Shown here: positions 26,233-36,306 of the stretch, piece after piece
Position numbering within the stretch: position 1 is the stretch's first letter
Layout: every line of letters begins with the position of its first letter
NCBI GenBank assembly: GCA_021208135.1
Contig: JAJOKB010000034.1
Span: 1 to 44,565, forward strand
Length of the DNA: 44,565 nt
Direction of reading: 5' to 3'
DNA from: Verrucomicrobiota bacterium
Lineage (GTDB): Bacteria; Verrucomicrobiota; Verrucomicrobiia; Opitutales; Oceanipulchritudinaceae
Translations under genes and position numbers: made by a program
Notes under the pieces: generated by a model
What the model was told of the DNA's origin: nothing
What the model saw: only the letters and a program-made list of their open reading frames with translations
Databases searched by the model: none

Positions 26233-27033
26233 TTAAACGCCTGGAATCCAGCCTTCAATCCGGGCGATGACCCTACTTTGCGGATCTCCGGGGGGCGAGA
26301 AAGTTTGGGCCAATTGTCCATGTAGATCCTGGGTGCGCAACCACAGTGCAATGCAATAGGCATCCCATTGATCATTAGTAAATCCGGGCAGTTGCGGCAC
26401 CAACCGGCGATAAAGGGACGGATAGGCCTCGAAGAGAACCGATTGAGCTGAGGCAAGTTCCCAGCCATCGAAGGGCCAAAATTGAATCTTTGCCAACAAA
26501 TCCCGACGCATTTGCAACAGCCATGGCAATCCTGTATGCGTTGACTTTGCGACAGAGCCGGGAACATCAAAATGGAAGACAGACTTGGCCTTGGCGATGA
26601 CGTCGCAGCGCCTTCGCCAACGCGCATCACCCGCACGCGCTGTGGGAACTGCCCTTAAATCATCAACGGTTAAGTCCGGCAAATGCAGAGGCCAATGCTG
26701 ACAAAAGTCGGTGAGAAAACTATCCCAGGAGTGCGGCACGCCATGAGCATCAAAATAACGCAGCGGAAAAGAAAAGGCATGATCGATACCGACAATGATA
26801 CGGTCATGTCCACTTAAGCGATGCGTTAACCACGATGCCAAAGCCGCCCGGCTCCAGTACTTGCTGCGGCCATCGAATGGCAAAACTTCCTGTGGCGGCG
26901 ACGTGGGTGTGGCTTGATAGACACGCAGTCCGGGCAAACGTGCATGCACTTGCCCAGCGCCAGAGTAATCTATGCCGAGGTAGGCGTCAAAACCTGCCAA
27001 TTGTTGACTAGATGACCTTGTCAACAATGGCAT
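26233..27033 (-). CDS. DUF429-like RNase H-fold hypothetical protein
   Basis: A 266 aa protein with the N-terminal YLGIDYSGAGQVHARLPGLR and IIVGIDHAFSFPLRYF segments, which suggest the RNase H-like strand with an acidic residue seen in DUF429 proteins. The C-terminal part has VLFEAYPSLYRRLVP and NDQWDAYCIALWLR, another conserved acidic region. The biochemical role of this family is unknown. The ATG at 27033 overlaps the clpP 3' end by 26 bp, so translation may be coupled. The frame is intact. Confidence 0.75.
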   Translation of the reverse strand: MPLLTRSSSQQLAGFDAYLGIDYSGAGQVHARLPGLRVYQATPTSPPQEVLPFDGRSKYWSRAALASWLTHRLSGHDRIIVGIDHAFSFPLRYFDAHGVPHSWDSFLTDFCQHWPLHLPDLTVDDLRAVPTARAGDARWRRRCDVIAKAKSVFHFDVPGSVAKSTHTGLPWLLQMRRDLLAKIQFWPFDGWELASAQSVLFEAYPSLYRRLVPQLPGFTNDQWDAYCIALWLRTQDLHGQLAQTFSPPGDPQSRVIARIEGWIPGV

Positions 27034-27614
27034 CAGCCAAACCGTATTCGACGGCCTCTGCAGCGCTTAAATAGAAATCGCGGTCTGAATCCTGTTGCAC
27101 CTTTTCCAGCGGTTGCCCGGACGCGTCGGCGAGGATTTTGTTGAGCTCGGACCGGTGTTTTTCCATTTCCTGCGCCTGAATATGAATATCAACGGCGGAG
27201 CCGCGGACCGTGCCCATGATCAGCGGTTGGTGAATCAACACTCTGGCATGAGGATAGAGCAAACGTTTGCCCTTGGTGCCACCACAGAGAAAAATAGATC
27301 CCATACTGGCTGCCAAACCAACGACAACAATGCGGATGTCGCTGGTGATGAGCTTCATGGTGTCGTAAACAGCCATTCCAGCAGTGATGGAACCACCGGG
27401 ACTATTCAGGTAAACGGTGATCTCCTTGCCGGGGGCAATCGCCTCCAGATACAGGAGTTGCTCAGTGGCAGCGCGTGCCGACCGATCATTTACCTCGCCC
27501 CAAAAAAAAGATTTTGCGCTCCTCCAAAAACTTTTTGCGCATCATTTCTGCCAAAGGCGGCTGCTTTGGGCTTTCTGTTTGTTCTTCTGTTTCAAACAAA
27601 GGGAATTGAGTCAT
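27008..27614 (-). CDS. clpP: ATP-dependent Clp protease proteolytic subunit, frameshifted
   Basis: ClpP forms the tetradecameric proteolytic chamber served by ClpX/ClpA. It starts at ATG 27614 ([20 protein letters not shown]). The A8 run 27502-27509 has one base too many; with seven, [20 protein letters not shown] is restored, joining [20 protein letters not shown]. The catalytic triad is complete: Ser in [11 protein letters not shown], His in ARVLIHQPL, Asp in [17 protein letters not shown]. About 202 aa after repair, a normal length. No clpX lies beside it. An intact triad argues that the frame break is a read error. Confidence 0.93.
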
Positions 27615-27652
27615 AACCGCACAGCAAACCACAGATTTGGCGGAAAGCAAGT

Positions 27653-28699
27653 CTAAGGGCTTTGTATGCGCTCTATGCGTGCTTGTTGCAGAGAGGCAAA
27701 GCCGAACTCCCAACTCAAAGGAAAACTGAATCATGGGAGGCAATTCAGGCAATGGTCGGAACCGATTGGCAACCCTGCCTCGATTGATGCGTTCGACCAT
27801 CAAGGTATCCAATATAACGGGGTCAACGGCCATCCACAACAAAGGCTCAGAGAGAGTGTACAGTGAATTGAAGGTGGGGCCGGCGATAAACTGGTACCTT
27901 TCCAAGGTTAGCAGTGTCAGTGCCCAAGTAGAGGATAATTCAGGAATGGCAGCTATTTCCGCTACTGCCACCGGAGCGTTGGCGGGGCTGCTGAAAAATC
28001 GGTTGCGGTTGGTAATGTTCCACAGAGTGGCATTGGTCAGCGCACCATTGATCTCGGTTGCCGGGTGGTCCGTTACCATCGGCAGGTTGATCCAAAAATC
28101 CACCTCTGTCATTAGTTGTGTCGGCAGATAACTGCGTCTGGTGCCCAGTCGCGGGTGTCTTCGGTGCGCAACAGTAGTTCACGACTCAAGGGGGATGAAA
28201 ACTCCCTTGGCAAAGGATTATCGTAATACCACACCGGATCACGGAGATCATCATTATCCAAAACCAACACACGAACACCTTGAAAGAAAGACCCCTGCTC
28301 ACGACGGGCTAATGGAGGAAGGAAGCCTGATTCACGCAAACGGGATTCGCGGGCATCGACCAGAATCAATTCCGAACGGGAAAACCCCCTGGCTACGAGG
28401 GCTTCGATCACAGCCTGCGTGAGGGCTATGGGTGTGCTCAAACCGGGACCGCTGGCGGTGTACACCTTAATGCCAGCCTTGCGCCGCTCTCCAGGAACCA
28501 ATGGCCTACCCGTCTCTGCTTCAAAAACCTCCAACAGCCGGTTGACCGATTGTCGGTAGTCTGCGGTGCCAAAACCATTCAGATTGTGTTCCCAAACACG
28601 GCCATGAAACTCTGCGCGGGCGTTATCGAAACCCCAGAAATCACTGCGTCCCTCAATGCCCAGGAGCAACAATAGCCATGCTAAAAGAATTTTTTTCAC
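27653..28699 (-). CDS. DUF362-like secreted protein, two frameshifts
   Basis: About 348 aa after repair. ATG 28699 gives a signal peptide ([20 protein letters not shown]). Middle sections include [60 protein letters not shown], and near the end [20 protein letters not shown], a layout I associate with DUF362 proteins. A missing base near 28126-28137 and an extra base near 27705-27706 break it; after repair it ends [18 protein letters not shown] at TAG 27653-27655, 38 bp before clpP. As written the frame appears to fuse to clpP. The role is unknown; no CxxC iron-sulfur motif is visible. Confidence 0.65.
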
Positions 28700-28822
28700 A
28701 ATGCATTCAAACCCTGCATCTACTGCTAAAGATTCGCAAGTATTCCATTTGATTCGATGAAAGAAATGGGCAATGCGCGCACACTAGCGCTCAATAGTGT
28801 ACCTGCCAAGCGATTGGAGTTA

Positions 28823-29527
28823 TCAGCGGCTGGTGACCGGACCATGAATAGCTTCCAGTTCTGGCCCGGTCCATGGTTCCGTACGTCCACCGAATTCTGC
28901 ACGCACTGCAGCGACCATTTCAGGCGTCACTGCCGGGGCGTTGTTCTGCCAAGTGGGTTCGGTGCGGATAAAAGTCAACACTGCTGCGATATCGCGATCG
29001 CTCAAGCGATTGAAGGCAGTCATCGCATTGTTATATGGGTTGCCATTAACCAGGATGGGGCCAGCAAGCCCTGCCAGAACAACCTTGATGATGCGGTCTG
29101 GACTTTCCTCTTGTACCCAATCCGCAGCCACCAACGGAGGAAAAACACCTGATTGCCCACGGCCATCAGACTGGTGACAGGCAACGCAATTTTGGTTATA
29201 AACCCGGCGACCCAAAGCCAGCATGTCGATCTCCCGTGGAGCGTCGGCAATGCCAGAGGCGCCACGCTGGGTTTCGTCAAAGCGAAATGGATCCAAATCA
29301 CCCGAATACCATGCAAGATAAAGACCGGCCCAGAAAATCAATACTGCGCACATGGCCATCAGAGTGAGCGGCATCGGAGAAAAGTTTTCCGTTGGCTCTT
29401 CTTTTTCACGCAATAATTGCGAATGAATTTGCTGCAATGGAACATCCTCCATGCGATTACCCTCAAAAGTATCGCGCGAAACTCCGTTGGGAGGATTGGG
29501 TTGTGTGGACTGGGAATCTTCGCTCAT
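28823..29527 (-). CDS. ccoP: cbb3-type oxidase cytochrome c subunit, CcoP-like, mono-heme
   Basis: Membrane-anchored cytochrome c that feeds electrons to CcoO/CcoN. The 234 aa product has a cytoplasmic N-terminus of about 50 residues, one membrane segment (LMAMCAVLIFWAGLYLAWY), and a C-terminal cytochrome domain with one heme site, NQNCVACHQSDGRGQSG, and a Met ligand candidate in NPYNNAMTAFNRLSDRDIAA. Classical CcoP has two CxxCH motifs; only one is present here. It is the last gene of the respiratory operon, 6 bp after ccoO. The frame is intact. Confidence 0.85.
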   Translation of the reverse strand: MSEDSQSTQPNPPNGVSRDTFEGNRMEDVPLQQIHSQLLREKEEPTENFSPMPLTLMAMCAVLIFWAGLYLAWYSGDLDPFRFDETQRGASGIADAPREIDMLALGRRVYNQNCVACHQSDGRGQSGVFPPLVAADWVQEESPDRIIKVVLAGLAGPILVNGNPYNNAMTAFNRLSDRDIAAVLTFIRTEPTWQNNAPAVTPEMVAAVRAEFGGRTEPWTGPELEAIHGPVTSR

Positions 29528-29533
29528 TGCAGC

Positions 29534-30241
29534 TTATTCGGTAAACTTGATTTCGGGCAACTCGTAGTCCTGATGCAAACTCATTAAATAAGCCACCAGG
29601 TCAAGTGCACGGCGGGTTGGAATCAATTCATAGCCCTCAGGCAAGGCCCACTGAGCTGGCAAATCAATGGCAATAGGAGAAGGACCAGTTACCGGGTTGA
29701 TAGGCCGTACCTCATACAGGAAGGCATAAGGTGGCATGGTAGATCCAGGAGAAGTTATCTGCGGATTGTACAAATGCTGGTGCTGCCAGAGTTCAGAATA
29801 CCGCAAGCCGACGTTGCTGAGATCCGGACCTGTACGCATCGTGCCCAACATCACTCGCTCCTTGAGAATGTAGTCGCGCGGCACAGACTGTCTGTTGCCC
29901 CAACCGCGCTCAAAATCACTGCCAAAACCTTGGCGACGCACCTGTTGGCTATGACAATACAAACAGCCCATTTGCTCATACACACGCAAACCGCGTTGGG
30001 CGGAACCAACTAAAGGCATGGGATTGGCTTGTACACCGTCCTGGTTGCGACCATGCACCATGCGTCCGGTGTCCGGATCGCGGAATAAAACTCCGGCGAT
30101 CGCTTCCTCTTCGGCATTGGTCAACTCAGGTGTGGCCGGCTCCAGAAATCCAAGCTGGATATGAGAAACCAGAACAATCCCGGTCCATGAGAACGCGAGG
30201 GTGAAGAAGATACCGAGAAAAAGTATGGGTAAACTTTTCAT
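29534..30241 (-). CDS. ccoO: cbb3-type cytochrome c oxidase subunit II
   Basis: CcoO is the mono-heme subunit essential to cbb3 oxidases. The 235 aa product has an N-terminal anchor (LPILFLGIFFTLAFSWTGIV), the heme motif GCLYCHSQQVRRQGFGSDFE, and the conserved RTGPDLSNVGLRYSE and PGSTMPPYAFL (Met ligand region). It follows ccoN by 18 bp and precedes ccoP by 6 bp. The frame is intact. Sequence identity to classical CcoO is clear from the CxYCH-SQQVR block. Confidence 0.95.
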   Translation of the reverse strand: MKSLPILFLGIFFTLAFSWTGIVLVSHIQLGFLEPATPELTNAEEEAIAGVLFRDPDTGRMVHGRNQDGVQANPMPLVGSAQRGLRVYEQMGCLYCHSQQVRRQGFGSDFERGWGNRQSVPRDYILKERVMLGTMRTGPDLSNVGLRYSELWQHQHLYNPQITSPGSTMPPYAFLYEVRPINPVTGPSPIAIDLPAQWALPEGYELIPTRRALDLVAYLMSLHQDYELPEIKFTE

Positions 30242-30259
30242 TAATCTAAGCTTACGCGG

Positions 30260-31734
30260 TTAAGCACCCAGCAGGGTTGGTTTGGAATCACTCACGGCAG
30301 CCGGTTTGCTGAAAATCATCCAGAATACATTCAGGAAGAAAGCCATATGTCCAATCATCAACAGCAGACCGGAGATCGAACGCGCGTGCAACCATGGCAC
30401 AGTGTTGCGCACTGTCTCAATGAAGGTGAAAACAGGAACACCATCTTCATCAAGGGCATTCATTTGCAGTCCCTGAATCCAACCGCCAATGTGCAAAGCG
30501 ACTACCATGAGCATGATGCCCAGAGCGCATGCCCACCAATGCGTATGGATCAAAAATGCACTTGGCCATTCACGTTTAAGCAGGCGCGGCATCATGTAAT
30601 AAACAGATCCAAACATGATCATGGTGAAAAAGGCATACACACCATGGTGAGCATGGCCGACGGTAAAATGGGTGAAGTGGGTAACTTCGTTCACGCTGCG
30701 CAAGGCCATGGTTGACCCAAGCAAACTGACCGCTGTGTAATTGATGGCACCGAAAACAATAAACCGCAGAGTCGGCGAGCGCCACACCTCGCGCTGCATT
30801 CCGACAACTGTCATGTGGTGGTTCACCGCAGTAACTACGACAGGAATCACCATCATCACACTGGCTACGGTGCCGGCAGAAATGACCCACACGGGAACCG
30901 GGCCACCGATCAAATGGTGGACGCCAGCCCAATTATAAAACAAAGCCAGCGACCAAAATCCAACCACCGACAAATAGTAACTGTGGATGGGACGACCTAG
31001 GACTTTTGGAATGAGGTAATAAGCGGCCCCAAACCGATGGGGGTCAACCATAGACCGAGCACATTGTGTGCAAACCACCAATTGGTCAGTGCTTGCACAA
31101 CACCTCGGGTAGGTGAAAACACCAACATGATCTGGGCCACAATATAAAGCCAGGGGAGCCAGAAAAATGCTGCCAGGATGTACCACTGCGAAACATACAC
31201 ATGGTGCGATTGACGCCAGCGGAAGGCAATGATGCACCATACGCCGATCATGGCGTATGAAATTGCAATCAGAGGGGTCGCGTAAGCAGGAATTTCCAAC
31301 CATTCAACACCATTCATGTGTCCGGCAAGAATACCAAAAATACCGATGGTGATGGCTATATTCCAGAACACGCCAGCGGTTAGCAAGATATTGACATGCC
31401 GAATCCGGGTACGGCACAAGCGGGCCATAATCCAAGGTGCAACGGCAAAAATGACATTGTTAGCCCAGCCAAAAACCATGGCGTTAAGATGCGCAGTGCG
31501 CGCACGGCCAAAAGTCAACCATTCGATCTCGCCCAAAAAGTGGGGAGTGGTGGCCTTAATGGCGGCGATAATGGCAAAGACGGTACCGATCATCAACCAT
31601 ACCGCGGCAGAGATCATGAAAAGGATGGCCGGAACCTTCATCGAAGCATCGATTTCGCTCAACTTAATGCGCGATTCGATCTCAGACTCGGCAGTCGGAC
31701 TGAAAGAGGATAACAGAGAGGGCGATGCACTCAT
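30260..31734 (-). CDS. ccoN: cbb3-type cytochrome c oxidase subunit I, frameshifted
   Basis: CcoN is the catalytic heme-copper subunit reducing oxygen to water, about 491 aa with around 12 membrane segments. Heme and copper ligands are visible: His in RTAHLNAMVFGWANN, His in WWFAHNVLGLWLTPIGLG, the His pair in NWAGVHHLIGGPVPVW, and TVGHAHHGVYAFF. The frame breaks at C4 31027-31030; one extra C (a G on the coding strand) gives GLGAAYYLIPKVLGRPIH, which includes the helix VII Tyr that is cross-linked in cbb3 oxidases. All catalytic residues are kept, so the break is probably a read error. It overlaps ccoS by four bases. Confidence 0.95.
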
Positions 31735-31934
31735 GATTTGCGCTTCTTTTTTCTACTCGGAAATGAGTCTGTTTGGCGGCCTAAAGGTTCATCTTCATCA
31801 AAGATACTTTCAGCGCCTTCTTCAAAATTGCTTAGCTGTCCGTTCTTCTGAGCCCAGTAGAGGGCGTAGGCAGCTGCCAGAAAAAATAATCCGGCAAACA
31901 CCATTCCCAGAAGAACGTACTTACCAAACTCCAT
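31731..31934 (-). CDS. ccoS: cbb3-type oxidase assembly/maturation protein CcoS-like
   Basis: A 67 aa single-span membrane protein (MEFGKYVLLGMVFAGLFFLA followed by AAYALYWAQKNGQLSN) with the acidic ESIFDEDEPLG segment typical of CcoS, where a short anchor is followed by an Asp/Glu cluster. CcoS is needed for cofactor insertion into cbb3 oxidase. It overlaps ccoN by four bases and the upstream 115-aa gene by one. A CcoQ-like role is a less likely alternative. A basic C-terminal tail (PSRKKKRKS) is unusual. Confidence 0.7.
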   Translation of the reverse strand: MEFGKYVLLGMVFAGLFFLAAAYALYWAQKNGQLSNFEEGAESIFDEDEPLGRQTDSFPSRKKKRKS

Positions 31935-32281
31935 CAGTAGCCATCCTCCTCAAGCACTTCAATGCCGGATGAAGCCTGTTGGATGCGCAGGTCGCGCAAG
32001 GTCAATTGCATGGCGCGGTCGATGGGTATGCGCACCACACCCTGATCGCGATTCACCCAATCATAACTGTTGGCGATGCGCTGTTGTTCGGCCACAACTG
32101 AAGCTCGGATGGCGTGTCGCTGTTCAGCTTGGCGCGCTTCGATTGATTGTGCGCGGTTGGGCAAATATGCCACCGCAACAACCAAACCAAACAGAAGAAT
32201 GACACCCAACCAACCCACTGCGGACAGCAGGACCTTGTTGTCGGATGGTTCCGGATCGTGAGAGCCTGTAGAATTACTCAT
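31934..32281 (-). CDS. small membrane protein of the ACIII-cbb3 operon, unknown function
   Basis: Not recognised. 115 aa, with one membrane segment (VLLSAVGWLGVILLFGLVVA, about residues 17-37) and a soluble part with a charged helix (RAQSIEARQAEQRHAIRASV) and then QGVVRIPIDRAMQLTLRDLR. The last block resembles the small soluble segments that follow ActF genes in other ACIII operons, but that is impression rather than proof. It overlaps actF by eight bases and ccoS by one, so it is translated with them. Perhaps an assembly or linker subunit between ACIII and the oxidase. Confidence 0.7.
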   Translation of the reverse strand: MSNSTGSHDPEPSDNKVLLSAVGWLGVILLFGLVVAVAYLPNRAQSIEARQAEQRHAIRASVVAEQQRIANSYDWVNRDQGVVRIPIDRAMQLTLRDLRIQQASSGIEVLEEDGY

Positions 32282-33539
32282 GACAATTCAGGGATTCCTC
32301 GATACGGGGATCGCGGATAGGGATTGGACGATAGGTTTGAAAACTTTTGACAAAGGCGCCGAGGACCAAGGCAGCGACACCGAGAAGCACCAGAATATCG
32401 ACGATGCCGATGCTGAATTCCCGCTGGAAGTAATCGCTCCCGTCAGCATAAGGAACTTTGCCGGGAAGGATGTTCCAGTAGACATCGGCAAGCTGGAAGA
32501 ACAGAATCCACACAGCGATAAATTTCAGGCGCTCGCCAAACTTATTTTTGTGCCACAAAAGATAGAGGAACGGAATCAGGAAATTGGCAAAAACCAATAC
32601 CATGCTGATCCAGAACCAAGTATTGCGGGTGCCATCCTTGTTGATTTCACGAATGTTGTACCAGAAGGTAAGTTCGGGAATATTGGCACTGTAAATGAGG
32701 AAGTATTGAGAGAAGCTGATGTAGGCCCAGAAAATGGTGAATGCCAGCATTAGGCAGCCCATGAAATAAAAATGGGTGCGCTGCAAAATGCCCTTCAAAC
32801 CATCTTCGCGGGAAGCGAGCCAAAACATCAACAGTACAATGGTGGCCAGCGCGATGCGCATGGATGAGGCAAAAAACCAGACCCCATACATGGTTGAAAA
32901 CCAATGAAATTCCAAGGACATGTACCAGTCAAAGGCCGCAAAAGTAGCAGCGAGTGCGGTGACCGGAATACCTATCGCCGCGAGCATTCGGGAACGATAA
33001 ATATACTTATGGTCGCCAGTTTGATCCATCATGAACGACCAGCGGCGGAACAACCAGGCCAAACCTGCCCAAGCAATGAAGTAAATAGCAAAACGAATGG
33101 TGAAAAAGGTGGTGTTCAGGTAACCGGCCTTATGCAAGTAAAGAGGATCCTGGCTAACAGCCTCAGCTGAACCGGCCACAGGATTGTTCGGGTACATCCA
33201 GGACCACGGCACCAATGGACTGTCAGGATTCAGAGCCGAAAAAAGGATCAATGGCAAGAGCACCAGACCAATAGGCAGGAAGCCGCTGATAGCGTGTTCA
33301 ATCTGCCTGCGCAAAATGACTGACCAACCAGCGTCAAACAGCCACCAGATCATTAACAGGAACAGCATGCCAATAAGTGCGGACAGCCAGAAGCTGGCAC
33401 CGATCAGCCAACCGAGCGCTGGTCGGGAGGGATCTTTTTCACCTCCGACCACAAACATCAGGCCGGCCGCAATGACCAGCAGTACGATACCTGCCAACTG
33501 CAGGAGCGAAGATGAAGGTTGTTTGCTTGTAGCACTCAT
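32274..33539 (-). CDS. actF: Alternative Complex III subunit ActF, quinol:cytochrome c oxidoreductase membrane subunit
   Basis: ActF is one of the two large membrane subunits of Alternative Complex III and is a member of the NrfD-like fold. The 421 aa product has about ten hydrophobic segments, including VLLVIAAGLMFVVGG, FLPIGLVLLPLILFSALN, FTIRFAIYFIAWAGLAWLF, LAFTIFWAYISFSQYFLIY and WFWISMVLVFANFLIPFLYL. It overlaps actE by four bases. The frame is intact. Identification rests on the length, the segments and the operon position after actE. Confidence 0.9.
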   Translation of the reverse strand: MSATSKQPSSSLLQLAGIVLLVIAAGLMFVVGGEKDPSRPALGWLIGASFWLSALIGMLFLLMIWWLFDAGWSVILRRQIEHAISGFLPIGLVLLPLILFSALNPDSPLVPWSWMYPNNPVAGSAEAVSQDPLYLHKAGYLNTTFFTIRFAIYFIAWAGLAWLFRRWSFMMDQTGDHKYIYRSRMLAAIGIPVTALAATFAAFDWYMSLEFHWFSTMYGVWFFASSMRIALATIVLLMFWLASREDGLKGILQRTHFYFMGCLMLAFTIFWAYISFSQYFLIYSANIPELTFWYNIREINKDGTRNTWFWISMVLVFANFLIPFLYLLWHKNKFGERLKFIAVWILFFQLADVYWNILPGKVPYADGSDYFQREFSIGIVDILVLLGVAALVLGAFVKSFQTYRPIPIRDPRIEESLNCHE

Positions 33540-34198
33540 AGTCCAAGTTCTCCTCTGCGATCTGCGGGAACATCATCAACGCTGGCTGCAGAAGCGCGTT
33601 GCAAAGCACGCACATACATGACCACTTTCCAACGATCCTCGACGCGTATCTTGCTGCCATAGCCGTACATGGTATTGCGACCATGGGTGATGGTATCAAA
33701 AATTTCGCCGTCGGGTTGGTCGATGATACGTTGTTGCAGCAAACTCACAATGGTGGCAAAACCATACCGTTGGTCGGCAACTACTCCCAACCCATTGCCA
33801 GTCGTGCCGTGACAGATCGCGCAATAAATATTGTACAACTCCTGCCCGCGCAGCATGTTCACCTCTGTGAGGGCGACGGGAATACCATCGCCAAATTCCG
33901 ACAAGTCGGGGACTCTTCCGGTTGCTACATAGCTGTCCTCCCGGAACCTGTTATCGGGAGCCAAATGCGGAAAATTCTCCTGCTTGGCAGTCACAAAAGG
34001 AACTGTACCGGGCACCGGCGGTCGGTCGGTCCTGCCATCCGCAAAAAACGATGTTTGCGACTGCGGATTAAACCGCGCCTGACGATCCATGTCTGGAAAA
34101 ATCTCAATGGGTGTCCGCGATGATTTGCAGCCACGGAAGCCGAAAACGGTCAGTGTCAGTGCTACTAAAAAGAAATATACGATGAAAAAGTTTCGCAT
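33536..34198 (-). CDS. actE: Alternative Complex III subunit ActE, mono-heme cytochrome c
   Basis: The mono-heme cytochrome c of Alternative Complex III. 220 aa, starting MRNFFIVYFFLVALTLTVFG, a membrane/signal segment with a possible lipobox (GFRGCKSS). The middle has LTEVNMLRGQELYNIYCAI and the single heme motif CAICHGTTGNGLG. The Met ligand is probably in HGRNTMYGYGSKI. It lies between actD and actF. The frame is intact and overlaps actF by four bases. Confidence 0.92.
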   Translation of the reverse strand: MRNFFIVYFFLVALTLTVFGFRGCKSSRTPIEIFPDMDRQARFNPQSQTSFFADGRTDRPPVPGTVPFVTAKQENFPHLAPDNRFREDSYVATGRVPDLSEFGDGIPVALTEVNMLRGQELYNIYCAICHGTTGNGLGVVADQRYGFATIVSLLQQRIIDQPDGEIFDTITHGRNTMYGYGSKIRVEDRWKVVMYVRALQRASAASVDDVPADRRGELGL

Positions 34199-34201
34199 GG
34201 A

Positions 34202-34744
34202 TCAGGCTTTCTCTTCTTCGGTAATGACGGTGATTTCCGTCGGATGTAGTCCGGCAAACAACTCTCGAACCTCGGACTCGTTGAATAGTTCGTCCTCCGC
34301 CTCAATCACCACGGCAAACTTGTCATCAGTCAGGTGACGGAATTTTTCGTAATTCATGACCGGATGGTAATGCATCGGCAGTTTGTTGAGAGTAAACATA
34401 CCAATCAGAGTACCAAATGCGGCCAGCAGGATGGTGAGTTCGTAGGCTACCGGAAAAGGAAACACCGGGCTGTAGTAAGGCATGCCGCCTACGATCAGCG
34501 GGTAATCAAGATACCCCATATACCAAACGATGGTCATGCCGAGCGTAAAGCCCATCAAACCGCCGATAAAGGTAAACACAGGTACTTTGGAGCGCTTGAT
34601 TCCCATGGCGCCGTCCAATCCATGAACGGGGAATGGGGTGAACACATCCCATTTCGTGTACCCTGCAGACCTGACCTTTTTGGCTGCCTGGTAAATCGCC
34701 GGAGCGGATTCAAAGAGAGCGAGTATTCCGTAAGTTTTAGACAT
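34202..34744 (-). CDS. actD: Alternative Complex III subunit ActD (DUF3341)
   Basis: ActD (DUF3341) is a small integral membrane subunit of Alternative Complex III. The 180 aa product starts MSKTYGILALFESAPAIYQA with the family segment YTKWDVFTPFPVHGLDGAMG, then two membrane segments (FTFIGGLMGFTLGMTIVWYM and FPVAYELTILLAAFGTLIGM) and the conserved NKLPMHYHPVMNYEKFRHLT. A short acidic C-terminal domain follows. The frame is intact. It lies 15 bp after actC and 3 bp before actE. Confidence 0.93.
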   Translation of the reverse strand: MSKTYGILALFESAPAIYQAAKKVRSAGYTKWDVFTPFPVHGLDGAMGIKRSKVPVFTFIGGLMGFTLGMTIVWYMGYLDYPLIVGGMPYYSPVFPFPVAYELTILLAAFGTLIGMFTLNKLPMHYHPVMNYEKFRHLTDDKFAVVIEAEDELFNESEVRELFAGLHPTEITVITEEEKA

Positions 34745-34759
34745 CGCGCGATCCTCAGA

Positions 34760-36268
34760 TTAATGGTGTTCTCCGTGAGCGTGCGCATCAGCCTGTTTAG
34801 TAACAGACTTGATTTCCGCAAATGCAAGGAGGGGCAAAAAGCGGATGAACAGCAGGAATAAAACGCTGAACAAGCCGAATGTACCAAAGAAAGTGAATAT
34901 ATCCACGGCCGTCGGGGAATAATAATCCCAGTTGGCTGGAAGAAAATCGTTGGCCAAGGATGTGACCGTAATCACGAAACGCTCGAACCACATACCTATG
35001 TTGATGAAAATGGAGAGAATCCACACAAACCAAAGGTTTTCACGCCCCCAACGCGTCCAGAAAAACTGAGGCGAAATCACGTTACAGGTAATCATGATCC
35101 AATAAGCCCAAGCGTATTGACCAAAGGCACGATTAACAAAAGCGAAACCTTCAAAGGCATTCGCACCATACCAGGCAATGAAAAACTCTGCCGCGTAGGC
35201 GTAACCGACCATGGTGCCGGTTGCCAGACAGATCTTACACATGCAGTCGATGTGGTATTGAGTGATCAAATCCTGTAAGCCGAACAAGGCGCGCAAAGGT
35301 AGCATCAAGGTCAACACCATGCCAAACCCCGAGAAAATAGCGCCAGCCACAAAGTAAGGTGGGAAAATTGTCGCGTGCCAACCCGGCAAGTGCGAAACCG
35401 CGAAGTCGAAGGACACCACAGTATGCACTGAAAGCACCAGCGGAGTGCTCAGTCCGGCCAGCAGCAGGTAGGCCATTTCGTAATTGCTCCAATGGCGATT
35501 GGAGCCGCGCCAACCCATGGCCAGAATACCATAAAAATATTGCCTGAAAGTGAAAAAGAACCGCTCAAAGGCTTGTGCTGTCTTTGTCTTGGCTTCGGCA
35601 TAACGTTTTTCAAACACCATGCGGGTGCGATCGCGCATGGTCGCCAGGTCGGGAATCATGCCCATGTACCAGAACAGGAGGGAAACGGTCCCATAGGTAC
35701 TCACCGCAAAAACGTCCCACTCCAATGGTGACCGGAAATTGGGCCAAATCGCATTGTGATTGGGAATGGGGAATAACCACCAGGCAAACCACACACGGCC
35801 AACGTGAAAAAGCGGAAAGATGCCAGCGCAAGCAACGGCAAAAATCGTCATCGCTTCAGCAGCGCGGTTGATCGATGTTCGCCATTTTTGTTTCAGCAGA
35901 CATAAAATGGCCGAAATCAGCGTTCCCGCGTGTCCGATACCAATCCAGAATACGAAGTTGACAATCGCCCAACCCCACATGATGGGAGAGCGCAGACCCC
36001 AAACTCCGACCCCGGTTGAAACCAGATATATTAAGCCGAACAGCGTGAAGCTGGCAATCATGCAGCTCATGATGAAGGCAATCCACCACCAACGGGGTGT
36101 CTTGCCCTCGGCAATACCGCAGACCTTATCGGTGATCCAGGCAAAATCCCGGTTGTTTTCGACAATGGGTCTTCGCGGCATGTTAGCCGGGCGCACTTCT
36201 TTCAGCACTGCGGCTGCCGCCCCATGATGGCCGACGGCAGCGTCCGAAGGATTGGATGAGTGACTCAA
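34760..36268 (-). CDS. actC: Alternative Complex III subunit ActC, NrfD-like quinol-oxidising subunit
   Basis: ActC is the NrfD-fold membrane subunit thought to carry the quinol site of Alternative Complex III. The 502 aa product has about ten membrane segments and family blocks such as [60 protein letters not shown] and [14 protein letters not shown]. The N-terminus is Ala/Pro-rich and soluble; the C-terminus is His-rich ([12 protein letters not shown]). The frame is intact. Confidence 0.94.
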   Translation of the reverse strand: MSHSSNPSDAAVGHHGAAAAVLKEVRPANMPRRPIVENNRDFAWITDKVCGIAEGKTPRWWWIAFIMSCMIASFTLFGLIYLVSTGVGVWGLRSPIMWGWAIVNFVFWIGIGHAGTLISAILCLLKQKWRTSINRAAEAMTIFAVACAGIFPLFHVGRVWFAWWLFPIPNHNAIWPNFRSPLEWDVFAVSTYGTVSLLFWYMGMIPDLATMRDRTRMVFEKRYAEAKTKTAQAFERFFFTFRQYFYGILAMGWRGSNRHWSNYEMAYLLLAGLSTPLVLSVHTVVSFDFAVSHLPGWHATIFPPYFVAGAIFSGFGMVLTLMLPLRALFGLQDLITQYHIDCMCKICLATGTMVGYAYAAEFFIAWYGANAFEGFAFVNRAFGQYAWAYWIMITCNVISPQFFWTRWGRENLWFVWILSIFINIGMWFERFVITVTSLANDFLPANWDYYSPTAVDIFTFFGTFGLFSVLFLLFIRFLPLLAFAEIKSVTKQADAHAHGEHH

Positions 36269-36306
36269 AATAGCTCCAAGGTTGACAGTGAGGAATTTTT
36301 TTGCGG

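Noticed and set aside
27486-28112. Apparent fusion of the DUF362-like protein with ClpP
   Set aside because: The continuous frame arises because an extra base removes the DUF362 stop; repairing it restores a stop at 27653 and a separate clpP start at 27614.
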